NCBI GenBank assembly: GCA_030159075.1
Contig: BROG01000073.1
Coordinates: forward strand, 565,001 to 629,000
Reading direction: 5' to 3'
Source of the DNA: Atrina japonica
Lineage: Eukaryota; Mollusca; Bivalvia; Pterioida; Pinnidae
DNA length: 64,000 nucleotides
Shown: in pieces, positions 33,838 through 46,584 of the stretch
Layout of the letters: every line of letters starts with the position of its first letter
Position numbering within the stretch: the stretch's first letter is position 1
Position numbers and translations under genes: made by a program
The notes under the pieces: model-generated
The model's database searches: none
What the model was told of the DNA's origin: nothing
Seen by the model: only the letters and a program-made list of their open reading frames with translations

Positions 33838-33870
33838 AATGCAGAGTCACACTGCCCGGGACTCAACCAC
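33794..33870 (-). other. 5' part of the exon (5' UTR or frame-shifted coding)
   Basis: The exon begins at 33870 directly after 'ttttttccag'. These 77 bases are richer in G+C than the flanks. The frame that starts at the second base is open to a TGA just past the main ATG and reads like protein (contains GQCDSALWRNLSG). Removing one base after 'tcccag' would fuse it in frame to the membrane segment. Confidence 0.5.
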
Positions 33871-34707
33871 CTGGAAAAAAGTAACAAGATAATATTAGCT
33901 TATTATCAGATAACATGTGTCAAAGAACAGTAAAATCAAATTAGATCAAGCCTGTGGCGGATATGTTCATCCTTCACCAAAAGTATGGAGAATTATGACA
34001 TTTTTATGCCATCTTGAAGATTGTTAGTTTTGTGTTGACGTATCAAATTTATACATTGGTTAACAATATCTAGTTTCCAATTCAGATAGTTTCACTGTTG
34101 CCTTGTATACAGACATACATTGTGCACCTACGAACTTCAATTTTGAATTCATGTTATTATTTGTGTCAACAAAACACCTGGGACATACATCATAATTCAG
34201 AAAAATGTGTAACATATTTTGATTAACACACCTGCAAAATATACCTTTATAATTATATCTGCTTCTTTTAAAGTAGAAAGATAAATAAAGCTGAATTTTT
34301 TTCTTTTTCAATGTACAATTTAACTTGGATTTTGTGAATACCTCTCACTGCAAATAGTATCTTTTATCATCATGTCTTTTAAGTGTGATAGACGTGTTTC
34401 TGGTTGAATAAGAAAATTTTACCTGTTGATTTAGTAACGATAATGTGAAGTCGGCCAATTAGATGCCCCAGCACATTTTATCATTATGAAATGTTTTAGG
34501 GAGATTCAAATTTCGTTTGTGTCCCTGTTTCTTGTGATCATTAAATATCTTACGAAATATTTTCACAGTATTAAGAAGCTGATATTTATCCATAGTCTGT
34601 CAACATGGAGAAATTTACCGAAATCCGGAAAAAATTAAGCTGAACTCTCAAGTACTTATAGTAAATGAAGCGCTCACGATTCAAGTAATTGCTATCCAAC
34701 TACATAC
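33871..34707 (-). other. Proposed intron (837 bases)
   Basis: On the minus strand it starts GTATGTAG (34707) and ends in a pyrimidine-rich 'ttactttttt' + 'ccag' (33872-33871 = AG). The acceptor is strong. The donor is a good consensus match (CAG|GTATGT) but its pairing with this acceptor is inferred. The 83-codon minus frame inside it has no support. Confidence 0.4.
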
Positions 34708-35026
34708 CTGTAAAGTTCACACAGGTGCAACATGTTTCCGTTTTACTCATACTGAATAATTTATCAATGTGACATACATAAGGACTGCACATAGTAATGA
34801 TTGGGTATAGGTCTAATGGGTGGCACATACAGTAAACTTTTGAAAATGAGCATCTGCAGGGATAATTAGCAACAATTAGGTTCAAAATATAAATCTTTAC
34901 AGTGCCGTTAAGTCTTTTTAGGACTGTTATTATGTGAAATGTTATAGTGGTGTTTTGTGATAAGCTTTGGTCAAAAAATCCCTTGGAAGATAGGAAAGTG
35001 CTGTAGTTAAAACTACTGCCATGCAT
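34708..35026 (-). other. Candidate upstream exon ending at a good donor
   Basis: A 108-codon minus-strand frame ends just past CAG|GTATGT. Splicing to 33870 in that frame meets TGA almost at once. In another frame a 37-codon uORF would form across the junction. It is more likely a 5' non-coding exon than coding. The left boundary and promoter are not defined. A stretch KIYILNLIVAN in the frame superficially resembles the second helix of class A GPCRs. Confidence 0.25.
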
Positions 35027-36770
35027 TTTTTAGACTCGAATTATTCCAATTACATGATCAACAGATGTCGACGTTGTGCGTGATACAGGGCACACTTATT
35101 TCCATTCTTATAATTTCTATCAGGTCGTTGATAAATGCAGCAATGGTGCAATGTTCCTTTTATAGATGTTTATCATTTTGATCTGATAATATATACAGCA
35201 ATATCAAAATTGTGTTGTTTTGTATCAGATTTACATGTGATATATTTTCTTCTTTGTTTAGTATGGTATACTGATCATGCAATATTTATTATGAATGTAG
35301 TGAAATGAGATTACACACCTAGCATTGACGGAGAGCACCTGTTCGGTGTGCTATGACAGCGAAGCAGCCCTTACTATAATACCAAGCTTTGTCACTAATG
35401 TTACACATATAAAAACATACAACAGTATTTTTATTTAGGTGATCTTATGTAATAGCATCTTATTAACAAATATTTGACAAAAGTCACACTATCAATAAAT
35501 AGCTTAATCCATTGACTTAGTGTAGTGATAGGGTTTCAGCTTGCATTGTTGATTTTATCAATAGTTACCAAGGAAAAACTATATAACAATCGCCTCCTCC
35601 CCCAAGAAAGAACAACAGCAAAATATAAACAAAATGAAAAAAAAAGTAAACACACATAAATTATAAGCAATTAAGTTGTCTGGTATCCGACAGTATTAAT
35701 ATTTTGGACTTTGTTATACCTAAAATTGAGGAGAATTTTAGAATTATATAAATAACTAACCCCGATATTTTCCTTGATTTTTAAAGTTTTTTTAATGGAT
35801 AACTCCTTGTGTCATATGACAGTGTTCATGAATAGTTTATTGCCTACAGCAGTCAACTTAGTGAAAGGTCATTTATACTGGTCAGCTCCTTGTGTGATGG
35901 ACTTAAAAAGTTGACTGAAGGACATACAGCATGCTTTTGAATTATATACAGATCTTCTTTAATACTGCAGTAAACAAATTTTTATTTTAAATACTAAAAC
36001 CAGTGACTCCCACATTTAATACGCGTTTACAGAAGTTTTCAATAAGAATTAAAATCGGATAATGACAAAAATTGAGCAGGTTTAAGAGAATCTGTCAACA
36101 TTGCAATTTTACATTTTATCTTGAAATCTCAGAAAGAATACAATGTTTGATAAGGTTGTCAAAAACTATTTCTAAAAGAAAATAATTTCTGTGGGAACCC
36201 TTACACATTGTAGATTATATTCCCAAACATGAAATACAGGTACATGTAACACCTCAATAATCAGACCATATTAAGTCAATCAGATAGGTGGTCTTAACAG
36301 AGAGGTTTGACAGTATTTGAGTTTACTGTAAAACACGTACTGGTGGTGTACTTTCGTTGGGTGAAGCATGAAGTGTCTGGTGTATTATATATGTAGATAA
36401 GTTAAGCCTATAGATTGATAAATAATAAAAAAAAATGATGTATACAGTGCTACAAATGTAGAATGATATTAGAAATTTAAATGAAAATGAAAGATGTATT
36501 TGATATTTTAGGACTATTTATTAATTGCATTTCTAGGTGCTTCAAGGTGTGTTCTTGTTCAGAGCATAGGAATAAATGATTCTATTTATAAAAATAGAAA
36601 TATTATTATAATTGAAATATTCTGAGTAATTTAGATTTCTATTTATGTGTTTCAGATGTAATTTAATCTTACACTATGTTTTTAGACCTAACCCTTCTGT
36701 TTATACAGGTAGGTTATTGCAGGATACAGTTTATATTGTTTGTTGCTATTGTTATGTTAGATAAAACACT
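35027..36770. other. Unique AT-rich DNA upstream of the minus-strand gene
   Basis: No exon is supported. A small GC-richer island with a hairpin-like 'agcacctgttcggtgtgct' lies at about 35335-35353. A promoter for the minus-strand gene could lie anywhere here, but none can be shown. Confidence 0.45.
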
Positions 36771-37736
36771 GTACTAGAGACACAGGTTTACCATTTTGAT
36801 AGAACACTGTACTAGAGACACAGGTTTACCATTTTGATAGAACACTGTACTAGAGACACAGGTTTACCATTTTGATAGAACACTGTACTAGAGACACAGG
36901 TTTACCCATTTTGATAGAACACTGTTCTAGAGACACAGGTTTACCATTTTGAGAACACTGTAGACACAGGTTTACCATTTAGATAGAACACAGGTTTACC
37001 ATTTTTAGAACACTGTATAGAGACACAGGTTTACCATTTTGATAGAACACAGGAGACACAGGTTTACCATTTTGATAGAACACTGTACTAGAGACACAGG
37101 TTTACATTTTGATAGAACACTGTTAGAGACCAGGTTTTTTGATAGAACACTGTACTAGAGACACAGGTTTACCCATTTTGATAGAACACTGTACTAGAGA
37201 CACAGGTTTACCATTTTGATAGAACACTGTACTAGAGACACAGGTTTACCATTTTGATAGAACACTGTACTAGAGACACAGGTTTACCATTTTGATAGAA
37301 CACTGTACTAGAGACACAGGTTTACCATTTTGTAGAACACTGTACTAGAGACACAGGTTTACCATTTTGATAGAACACTGTACTAGAGACACAGGTTTAC
37401 CATTTTGATAGAACACTGTACTAGAGACACAGGTTTACCATTTTGATAGAACACTGTACTAGAGACACAGGTTTACCATTTTGATAGAACACTGTACTAG
37501 AGACACAGGTTTACCATTTTGATAGAACACTGTACTAGAGACACACCATTTTGATAGAACACTGTACTAGAGACACAGGTTTTTTGATAGAACACTGTAC
37601 TAGAGACACAGGTTTACCATTTTGATAGAACACTGTACTAGAGACACAGGTTTACCATTTTGATAGAACACTGTTCTAGAGACACAGGTTTACCATTTTG
37701 ATAGAACACTGTACTAGAGACACAGGTTTACCATTT
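36771..37736. repeat. 38-bp minisatellite array
   Basis: About 25 copies of 'gatagaacactgtactagag' + 'acacaggtttaccatttt'. Most are identical. A zone at about 36935-37140 contains truncated and rejoined monomers ('tgtagacacagg', 'aacacaggagacacagg', 'gaccaggttttttgatag'). Similar losses occur near 37545 and 37580. Confidence 0.95.
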
Positions 37737-40700
37737 TGCCCCAACATTTTAACTGTTAAGTAGTAGAAAATTCTCTTGGTGTAAAACTCACCATGATATA
37801 ATGGGCAGAAAAATAGTCAATAATACATCTATGTTATTCCATTCACCTTTCTCGGCAGGTAGAAGTTTTTATTGACTTCACAGCATCGGAAACATGCCAA
37901 GGTAGCTTACAATGGTAACAATAAACTTGTTATCGATTGCTTTAATTTACAATACAATGACCATTTTGTACATTGGCTATCATTTCCTGGATATTTCCAA
38001 ATGCCCGTTGTATATATACACAACAGTCTTTAAAAATGGAGTTTTCCGAAAAGCGACCACTCGGTATCACTCTTATTTAAAAGCACAAGAAAAATTGAAT
38101 ATGGCGATAATTTTCTTGACAGTTTCTTTCATCGTGGGGTGTCACCCTTTATTTTCTCACCATATTGACTGTGTCATTACTCTGTGTTTGCTTGAATATT
38201 TTAAAAGGAAAAAATGGAGGTTAATATATTGTGTAGCGTTCAATGAATTATGTTAAAGATAAGTGAATTCCAACGTCTTTGTTCACTGTTTGCTGGAAGT
38301 CTTTAGTTAGAGAAGTTGAATTTGTGAACAGTACTAATATTTGGGTGTCGACAAAACTATTTCTAAGTGATTATTTGGGTATATTATCCAACAGGAGTAT
38401 TTAAAACTAACAAAGACTCTGTCAGAGAGAGAGAGAAAAAAAAAAAGATTTGAATATTGCAAAGAAAAAAAAATTGTACAAACTTTTAGATTTGTTTATC
38501 AAGCAAATTTATTCCCTTTTTAACTTCATTTGTAGTTTTAAAAAGATGTATAAAATATAGTAAACAATTAAGTATGAACAGTAATCATGCATGGTATGGT
38601 AAAATTTTCTACCAACAAGCCTTTTTATCCAAACCAATATAGGCTTTTGCTTTGTAGGCTGTTTGATCTTAATTCCGGTAATTTAATTATCCAAACTTGG
38701 AATCACGTCGCCGCAGACAGAGTAACTTATTGCCAGAAAAATTTCCTATAATGAGATCTTGTCACAGTTATGCTTAAAATCTTGTAACTTTTGATCTGTT
38801 CTCACCCTACAAATTTGATGAGTTGATAGCTGTAAAAATTGAGTTTTTAAACAATATAATGTTTAAATATTATTTTTCATGAAGATTTATTTTGTAGTTT
38901 AGACCATGACTCTCAATTAGAGTCCAAGTTTATGTATGTATATACATGCTGCGAGATATCTGCTTGTTACAATAAAGCATATATACATGTATGTTGCCAT
39001 ATAGATTCTAAAGAACTTGACACCAAATTTGTTACCTTTGTTTGTGTGTGTTTTTTTTTTCTTTATATATGTTTGTCCTTCCAGGTGTAGCATCAAGGTG
39101 TGTTTTTTTTTCTATGCAAGATAAAATTTTCTTTGTGAGAGAAATGACAAAACATGGTTTAAATAGCCACATACATTTTAAGATTTAGTTTGCATGGTTT
39201 TTGTTCAGATCACCTTTTAGAAAGTGTTGGTAATTGGACAGACCACTTGTGGACATTATACCTGAACAAATTGAAAATTTTACCACAGGTACTTTAAAAT
39301 AAAATCCACACAATTAGCGAAACTGACAATCACTTTAATACTTTGATGGTTGACCATTTATGTATTAATTTTTGTCTTTGACCACCTTGACCCATATTTT
39401 GTTCAGTACATATTTCAATACCCCTCATATTTATTTTGACAGATTTCATGTATCGAAAGGTGTCAATTACACTTTTAATTTGCTTACCTGTCATATGTAT
39501 CAAAATAGCAATTTATCAGAATTTATACTCCAGTCGATGACTAATATTACATGCTTCATTTGTGCTCAATCTAAAATGTATGTTTATGAAAGTAACAGCA
39601 ATTTCTAAGTTCTGCCGTAAAGTAAGGAGAATTTAGATCAAGTTTATATATCCATTTAGTCAATCTTAAAACCCTTAAACATGACTAGAAAATGTCAGTT
39701 TTATGATAAAAGTTCTGATTTAATTTTTTTGCACAAGAATTACATGTATTTGATTATAAGCCAGTATTTATAATTATTTCAAACAGTTGTAATAAAAATC
39801 TATTATATTTCTTATATGTATATGGTAATCTTCATCAAGCTAAAATCAATTTTAGTATTAAACTTAGCTGATAATGAAGTTTGGTTACGTTACAAATGTG
39901 ATTCAGTAATATACAAAGAAAGCTCAGTAATGGTTGCATGTTGAACTACAAATTTTACAATATACCCTCATTAATTCACATTGTAAATTTTTGGAATACT
40001 GATTAGAGGACATAATTTACGTTTGAAAATGAAAATTCACAAATAATTTACCGTATATTCCATCATAGAAATATACTCCGTAGTGAGCATATAAAAATGA
40101 GATGCGGTACAACTGTCTTGCTGGACGGTTTTACAACACTAATTCTATTTTTATATATTTTCATATTTGTAAATTGATATTAAAAATAATTGCCTTGATT
40201 AAGATACCAATCTAATAATAACCCATTTTGACATACACACAGTACACGTGTAATTTATAGCCACACAAAAATACCTGGATGTAGTTTGACATGCTGCAAT
40301 TGTACACACATCAGCCATTGTCAATTTACACTTCTATAAATTATGACATTTTCATCAATTTACCTTCTCATAAGTCTGTGAATTAGACTTATTGTTTATA
40401 TCCCAATCTATCTGAATAGAAATCCAAACAAGACAAAAACACTGTAATTTTTGTCACGAAAAAGCTGTCTTGCTGCTAAATCACAGCCGTCTGCTTATAG
40501 TCCCGAACTTTTAAATGTACTGTAAAGGTATCACAACTCTCTATATCCTAGTCTTCCTACAGGTCAAAGGTCACCGTTTAACATGTCTGTAAATGTTAAA
40601 GCCGGCAGCTACTACTTTTTACATACACTCTTGTTTCTTTATCATTTTTACTGAGAATAAAAGAAACAAACAATTGAAGCCAGGTAGAACAGATTGAGTT

Positions 40701-41730
40701 AAATATGTTTGTTTTTGGTGATTTTCAACTTCGTTTTTCGGTGGGAAACTGAAGAGTCTGTGTCGTAAGCACAGGTATAGTTTTACCATGACAGTATACA
40801 GGTAAACAATAGATAAGATTGATACACGGGTTTGGAATGTCAGGAGATATTTTAATTTAGTCTGGTAAAAACAGACAATATTGTTGAGATACATCAGTCA
40901 TAATTGTAAAACGGCAAACTCTTTAGCTTCACTGTAGATGTGTTTTTCATTTAACAAAAGCAGCTTAACCATCCTCTCACCAAAAAAAAAAAAAAAAGAA
41001 AAAAAAAAGAAAGAAAAGTACCGGTAATAGAATAAAATATAAAAACTCACAAATTTTCATACAAACAATGATTTATTTCTACACAGTAATTGAAAGGATG
41101 TATAAACTTACAACAATAAAAATTACAAAATTTTATTTGGTTCTCAAATTTTGTAATTTTACTTTGTTTTGGAATTTTAAAATTGATATTTACTGAGTAT
41201 ATGAAGATAGAATTTACAGATGTCGGACACTCGTATGTACTGTGTGTTTATAACAATGAAGTAAATAACATGAAGTGTAGTTAATATAGTAATAGCTATA
41301 CCGCAGAGATAAGTTTTGACAAACATCATATTTAAATTCTCAGCAGAATTTCAAATATGTCTAACATTTTTTATACATGTTTTTCACCATGTTTAAATAT
41401 TGATAATGATTTCCAACACATAATCAGTTACAGCCATAAGTATTTTCATTTTTTTTTTTTTAAAGTTTTTAATTTTTTTTTCTAAATTTCAACTACGACA
41501 TGAAAGGCTCTGAAATATTTTTGATGAGTAAAATTTTAAAGTACTAAAATGATGCAATTGGCTACATAACATTGTACAATTGTCTATTTTCATATGTATA
41601 TATGTAAATTGTTTTAGTAGATTTTATTATATTAGAAAATAGTTATTTATACACTGTAGTTTCATGTTATTTGTGAATTATATTTCTTAAATCACATACT
41701 ATCACTACCAATACTCTGTTACATTGTGGT
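37737..41730. other. Unique AT-rich DNA, 4 kb, no convincing gene
   Basis: The longest frame is 37912-38256 plus (114 codons), within chance expectation. An acceptor-like 'cacctttctcggcag' at about 37845-37859 precedes a 43-base open stretch ending AAG|GTAGCT, which could be a micro-exon but is unsupported. A poly-A rich run lies at about 40981-41018. Confidence 0.45.

Positions 41731-41812
<82 letters not shown>
41731..41812. repeat. (TA)n microsatellite, about 40 repeats
   Basis: An uninterrupted alternating AT run, self-complementary and cruciform-prone. Its length in the assembly should be treated as approximate. Confidence 0.95.
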
Positions 41813-41816
<4 letters not shown>

Positions 41817-41852
41817 CCAATGTTGGTGTATATGGTGTGTATACATGTAGTT

Positions 41853-41996
41853 CAGGGCCTGGGGCACCATAAATTACTTAAGTCTAAAAATCTTACTCAA
41901 CTTTGGTCAATCCTGAAGTCTGATTTGCTGAGCAGGCCGGATTGAGAATATTCTCAGACTTGAGTAAATTATCATGTTTTATGATGCCAAGCCCTG
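41853..41996. mobile_element. Palindromic MITE-like element, copy 1
   Basis: Ends 'cagggcctggggcaccataa' and, inverted, 'cagggcttggcatcataaaa'. Inner arms 'acttaagtctaa' and 'cagacttgagt' also pair. 144 bp, no coding capacity. Flanked on both sides by minisatellite monomers. Confidence 0.65.
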
Positions 41997-42073
41997 ATGT
42001 TGGAAAATAGTTCTGATGTTGGTAAAAAGTTATGACGTTGGTATTTGTAGTTCTGATGTTGGTAAATATAGTT

Positions 42074-42224
42074 CTGGGCCTGGCACTATAAAACTTAAGA
42101 ATTACCTAAGTCTAAACATTTTACTCATCTTTGGCTAATCCTGTAATCTGATTGGCAGAGCAGGCAAAGTTGAGGAAATTCTTAGACTTGAGTTAATTCT
42201 CAACTTTTATGGTGTCAGGCCCTG
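42074..42224. mobile_element. Palindromic MITE-like element, copy 2
   Basis: The same structure as copy 1 with 'ctgggcctggcactataaaa' at the left and 'ttttatggtgtcaggccctg' at the right. The interior shares 'tttggctaatcctg' and 'tctgattggcagagcaggc' with copy 1. 151 bp. Same orientation as copy 1, consistent with duplication together with the array rather than independent insertion. Confidence 0.65.
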
Positions 42225-42460
42225 ATGTTGGTAAAAAGTACTGATGTTGTTATATGTAGTTCCAATGTTGGTAAATATAGTTCTGATGTTAGTAAATAGT
42301 TCTGATGTTGGTAAATATAGTTCTGATGTTAGTAAATAGTTCTGATGTTGGAAAATATAGTTCTGATGTTGGTAAATAGAGATAGTTCTGATGTTGGTAA
42401 ATATAGTTCTGATGTTAGTAAATAGTTCTGATGTTGGTAAAAAGTTCTGATATTGGTACA

Positions 42461-42635
42461 ATGGAACCTGTCTTGAAAGACCACTGTCATGAAAGACCAC
42501 CTGTCTTTATAGACCATATTCTGAAATTGACTTGGTTAGATAATCCTTTAATTTACGCCTGTTTTGAGAGATCACCTGTCTGTAGAGAACACATTTCAGT
42601 GGCAGATGGGATGGTCTCTAAAGACAGGTTCCACT
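42461..42635. mobile_element. MITE-like element with 'tggaacctgtctt' ends, copy A
   Basis: The left end 'atggaacctgtcttgaaaga' and right end 'tctctaaagacaggttccac' are inverted repeats of about 20 bp. The interior has 'gaaagaccacctgtcttta' and 'tttcagtggcagatggg'. 175 bp, non-coding. Copy B at 46413 is collinear with it. Confidence 0.7.
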
Positions 42636-45600
42636 ATTTTCATAATACAGAGTAACCTCCCATTTGCAGCAGTTGTCTTTCTTTAGAGCAGGTATCTTGT
42701 ATTGAACAGATTGGATGACAAACTATTTGTTATTTTTGCTTTAAAATTGAACAGCCTGATAAACCCAGTATAACTTAAAAAGCATAGAAAATTAACATAT
42801 GAGGTAAATAAATTTTACCTAGTTCTGGCACATACCTCTTTACAAGATACCTGCTATAAAAAGAAGATAACTCCGCAAATGGGAGATAACTCCTGTTATC
42901 CGCAAGTGTCCACACTACAACTGTCGTAGACCTTTAAGGGTCCTCAATATATAGTTCCAGATCCATTTTTATCTGTTAAACATATTGCCTCTTAGTGTTG
43001 GGATGTTGATAAACACCAGGTTTCTGGCAATGTCCTGGGGACATACAGCTATATTGTGTCATGGTAGAAGCAGGAACTAGGGACTGTATCTTGGATCAGC
43101 TATATTGCATCATTTCTCATCATATTTACAAATGTACATCAACTACTACATGTAGGGCTATCCAGCAGTAGTCACAGTCGGTGATTAAAATGCTGACAGC
43201 CATTAGTTCTTTACTGATCAATGTACTAAATTCATGTGTTTGTTTTTTTTTCCCTTTTATTTCTGTTATAAAAACTAATCATATGTTATTTATTTTGTCC
43301 TAACACTAAAATTATTGGCCCCAAAGATTTCAGGAAAAAGTGTGAAGTTAAAGTCAGAAGAACAAAAGTTAGTCAGTAATATCGACATAACTTTGTTTTT
43401 ATAGCCCAGAAAAGATTTAAAGGTTCCTTGACACTTTTTTATTTGCTGGAGTTATTTACATTGGTGTACATACAATAAGGAATGAGAATAAAGAAAATTG
43501 AATACAGCACACCCGATTTTCTGCACACATTAAAAAGTGTTTTGTCTAGACTCAAGCAAAGGTTGCTAGACGTACAGTGCATTCTTTATCAAAACTTTTT
43601 ACAGGATTTCTGATAAAACTGTTGATGTCCAGTTTAATGAAAAACAGTTTTTATTGATTGCTAAATTTATATTGATCTTAAGTAAACTGTTATCTAAACA
43701 TTTTGATAAGAAAATGGGTTTAACGAAACCAGCGTTTTGACTACCAGGAGAAAATCTCTATATGGACTTATTTCAGTTGATTGGCCGATGTCCTTTAATT
43801 GGTTTTAGATAAACTCCAAAATAATTCTCAATAGAATTAAGATAAATCAAAAAAGAAAAATCCCATGGTTCTATAGACTTCATTAGGTGAATATGTCACT
43901 TCAATTTAAATTGTGTAAAAATAGAATTAGTAGGTGCTAAATGATTGCTTTCATTTGTTATGACCGAAATTGATTGTAAAAAGTGGCATGTTCTTCTTCA
44001 AGGGCCTATTTATCTAACAGAAATTAGATTATCATAATAAATAGAGTTTGTTATTATTCAGAATCAAAACATTTATTTTTTATTAATTTTGTGATTATAG
44101 ATGTTTTTGTAAATATCTGTAAATATTTAATCTACAATATGGGGTACATATGGATTCTGTACAAAGAGTATTTCCCTGCTAAAAGCTCCTTGTTTGTTAA
44201 TTACACATTTTATAAAACATTAAGCTTTAAAGTGAAAGTAAGATAAATGTTGATTTGTTCACAGGTGGAGTATATGGATAAAATGCTTGGTATTAACTAT
44301 TTTACAATATTGTTCAGATACTTTCCCTTTGTCATGCAGAGAAGTTATAATCATGTTGTTTACATACATTTTGATACTTAGTGTATATTTTATGTCTTAA
44401 CTGAGTTAATAATACTGTTTGATAATTTTGAGTATAAAAAAGCCACAGAGCATATCTGTTTTACATGTTAATACATAAAACATTTTCTAAATATTGTTTT
44501 GTTAAAATTTGTTTTAAATATATTTATATTTATTTATTATATGTATTTTTTTTTTAATTTGAATGAATTGATATATTAATTGAAAAGAAAATTATTATTA
44601 ATAATAAATTTTCAAATAAATTCTTATTTCCAGTTAAATCAAAATCTTATCAATAATGATTGTCAAAATTAAATACCACAGAAGAAATTATTAATTTGAA
44701 TACAAATATTTATAAAATAAAATATGTTTAAGCATTAACTTACCATTATGGTGAGTCAGAAATATAGATCCTCACCTTCTAAAAATGTCAAAATCCGTTG
44801 AAATATATATTGTTCTTGATGTTTAACACACAAACAGATGCACTAATATTGATACTGTCAACTCCCTCAATGAATGTAAGTAAATATCAACAAATGTTAC
44901 AATTATAAGTGTAATTCATTGAACTTCCCTGTTATATGTTACTGACAAATGAAACTGGCATGAAATATATAGTGGTAACAGAAATATCAATTCTTAGCTT
45001 TACTCATCAATTTAAATAATGTTCGTGTAGTAATGATCATTTTCATGCCTGTCCCTTGAAAAAACAACATGTTCCACAGGTAATCAAATATTCTCTTTAA
45101 TAGTCCTGAGGACAGACAGGTCCAAAATTATATCACATATGAGTTGAAAGCTACAGGGTGTGAAGTAATTTCCTACCTGTTTTGTGTTCTTTGATCTGTC
45201 TCATTGTTATATATTCAATAATTTATTAATGCTCACTGACTATATTCTTTGAGACCAATTATTGATGTAATCCAAATATGTTCTGTCACAGTCTGTGTAT
45301 ACTTAGAAGGAAGTATAATCTTTTTTTGTCATTCTTGTTGGAGATTGAAAGATTAGGACCAAGTTTTTGTAGTTTTTCCATACATGTATGTACTTATAAA
45401 ATAATTACAGGACTAATATAATATAAGAAAATTATGTGCAATTTACCTGTTAGATGTCTGTTTAGACTACAAACTGGTATTGACTTTTTTGTGGAATATA
45501 TATCCATCGCTGGCTGATTAAATCCCTCTGTCATATTTTATAAGCGTCATATTTCAGGTGTAATACTAGTATAGACTAAACATACAAAGCTGTAAAGGCT

Positions 45601-46412
45601 GCACTTAACATATGTATATTTTTGTCATTAATTTTTCATTTTAGCTTTGGGTAATTATATAGAACTTGAAATTGAATGAAGGTTGAATGGTTTTGTGTGG
45701 CATATTATTATATAATTTGTCAGGATCAAGGATTAGGTGCAAGTATAATACTGTAGTATTGTATAAGAATGACTCCTTTTTTTGTGAATTTTTATTTTGA
45801 TAAACTTTACAAAGCCATTTCCCTCTGTGTTTGTGCTCAGTGAAGCAATTTTTTAATATCAGAACACACAAGTTTGTCTTAAGTCATAAACACATGGATT
45901 TTCCATGTTTATAAACTTGAGTTGCAAAAATTAAGTATTCCTTCACCCATAATTTCATTTAATCCTCCATCATTTAATTTTACATCCTGCAATTTGGAAG
46001 GTATAATTGAATTATGTTACACGAACATGCAACATTAATTCACTGCAGAATTTGCCAAAAAACAGTGTTTTACTGACAAACTGAAGTAGACAACAGTTGT
46101 ATAATTTCTGATAATAAAACTGAAGAGAGGCATTTGTAGTGCGCAGTTAATATGATTATGTTGCACGCAAACTTCCATTTAATGACATGCATACGTGTGC
46201 ACATATTGTGTACTGGTACATATAATTATAAAAAAGTGTAAATGTCATAATCTAACAATGATATGGGACTTGTCAGAGTTGTCGTGTTCTTTTTGGGAAA
46301 TTGATTGGAAAGGATAATTTTTTTCCAGTGAATTTAGATATGGTCAATAGATGAATAATAATAATAAAATAGATATGATAAGTGTATAAATGATAAGTGA
46401 CAAAAAGAGTAT
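42636..46412. other. Unique AT-rich DNA, no gene seen
   Basis: 3.8 kb without arrays. A single 'tagtcctgaggacag' near 45102-45116 matches the monomer of the 26-bp array at 5.4-7.0 kb. Open frames are short. Confidence 0.5.
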
Positions 46413-46584
46413 AGTAGAGCTTGCCTTGACAGACCACTGTCATGAAAAACACGTTTTTTTAAGACCACATATTGAAAACCACTTGGTTGAATATATCTGT
46501 AAATAAAATCTCTTTTGAGAAACCACCTGTCCACAGAGATCATATTTCAGTGGCAGAAAGGGTAGTCTCAAGGCAGGTTCCACT
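46413..46584. mobile_element. MITE-like element, copy B
   Basis: 'cttgacagaccactgtcatg' near the left end, 'gaaaccacctgtccacagag' and 'catatttcagtggcagaaag' inside, and 'ctcaaggcaggttccact' at the right end align with copy A in order and spacing (172 versus 175 bp). The minus-strand frame 46440-46844 that overlaps it is not supported as a gene. Confidence 0.7.

Larger units (their letters stand above)
41813..42460. repeat. 19/21-bp minisatellite ('tgatgttggtaaatagttc') interrupted by two MITE-like copies
   Basis: Units of 'gatgttggtaaatatagttct' type (21 bp) and a 19-bp form alternate. Blocks lie at about 41813-41852, 41997-42073 and 42225-42460, and between them sit the two palindromic elements described separately. 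The regular 21/19 alternation at 42260-42420 suggests a 40-bp dimer is the amplified unit. Confidence 0.85.

Noticed and set aside
34700..35026. KIYILNLIVAN and a later CHPL resembling class A GPCR helix motifs
   Set aside because: The spacing between the two motifs is far too short for a receptor, no flanking helices are found, and a frame of this length occurs by chance here.
37912..38256. 114-codon plus frame with hydrophobic stretches, one of them (FIVGCHP) faintly like GPCR helix 6
   Set aside because: Length is within chance expectation, key residues are off-pattern and the expected seventh helix is absent; a stop codon lies six bases before the ATG.
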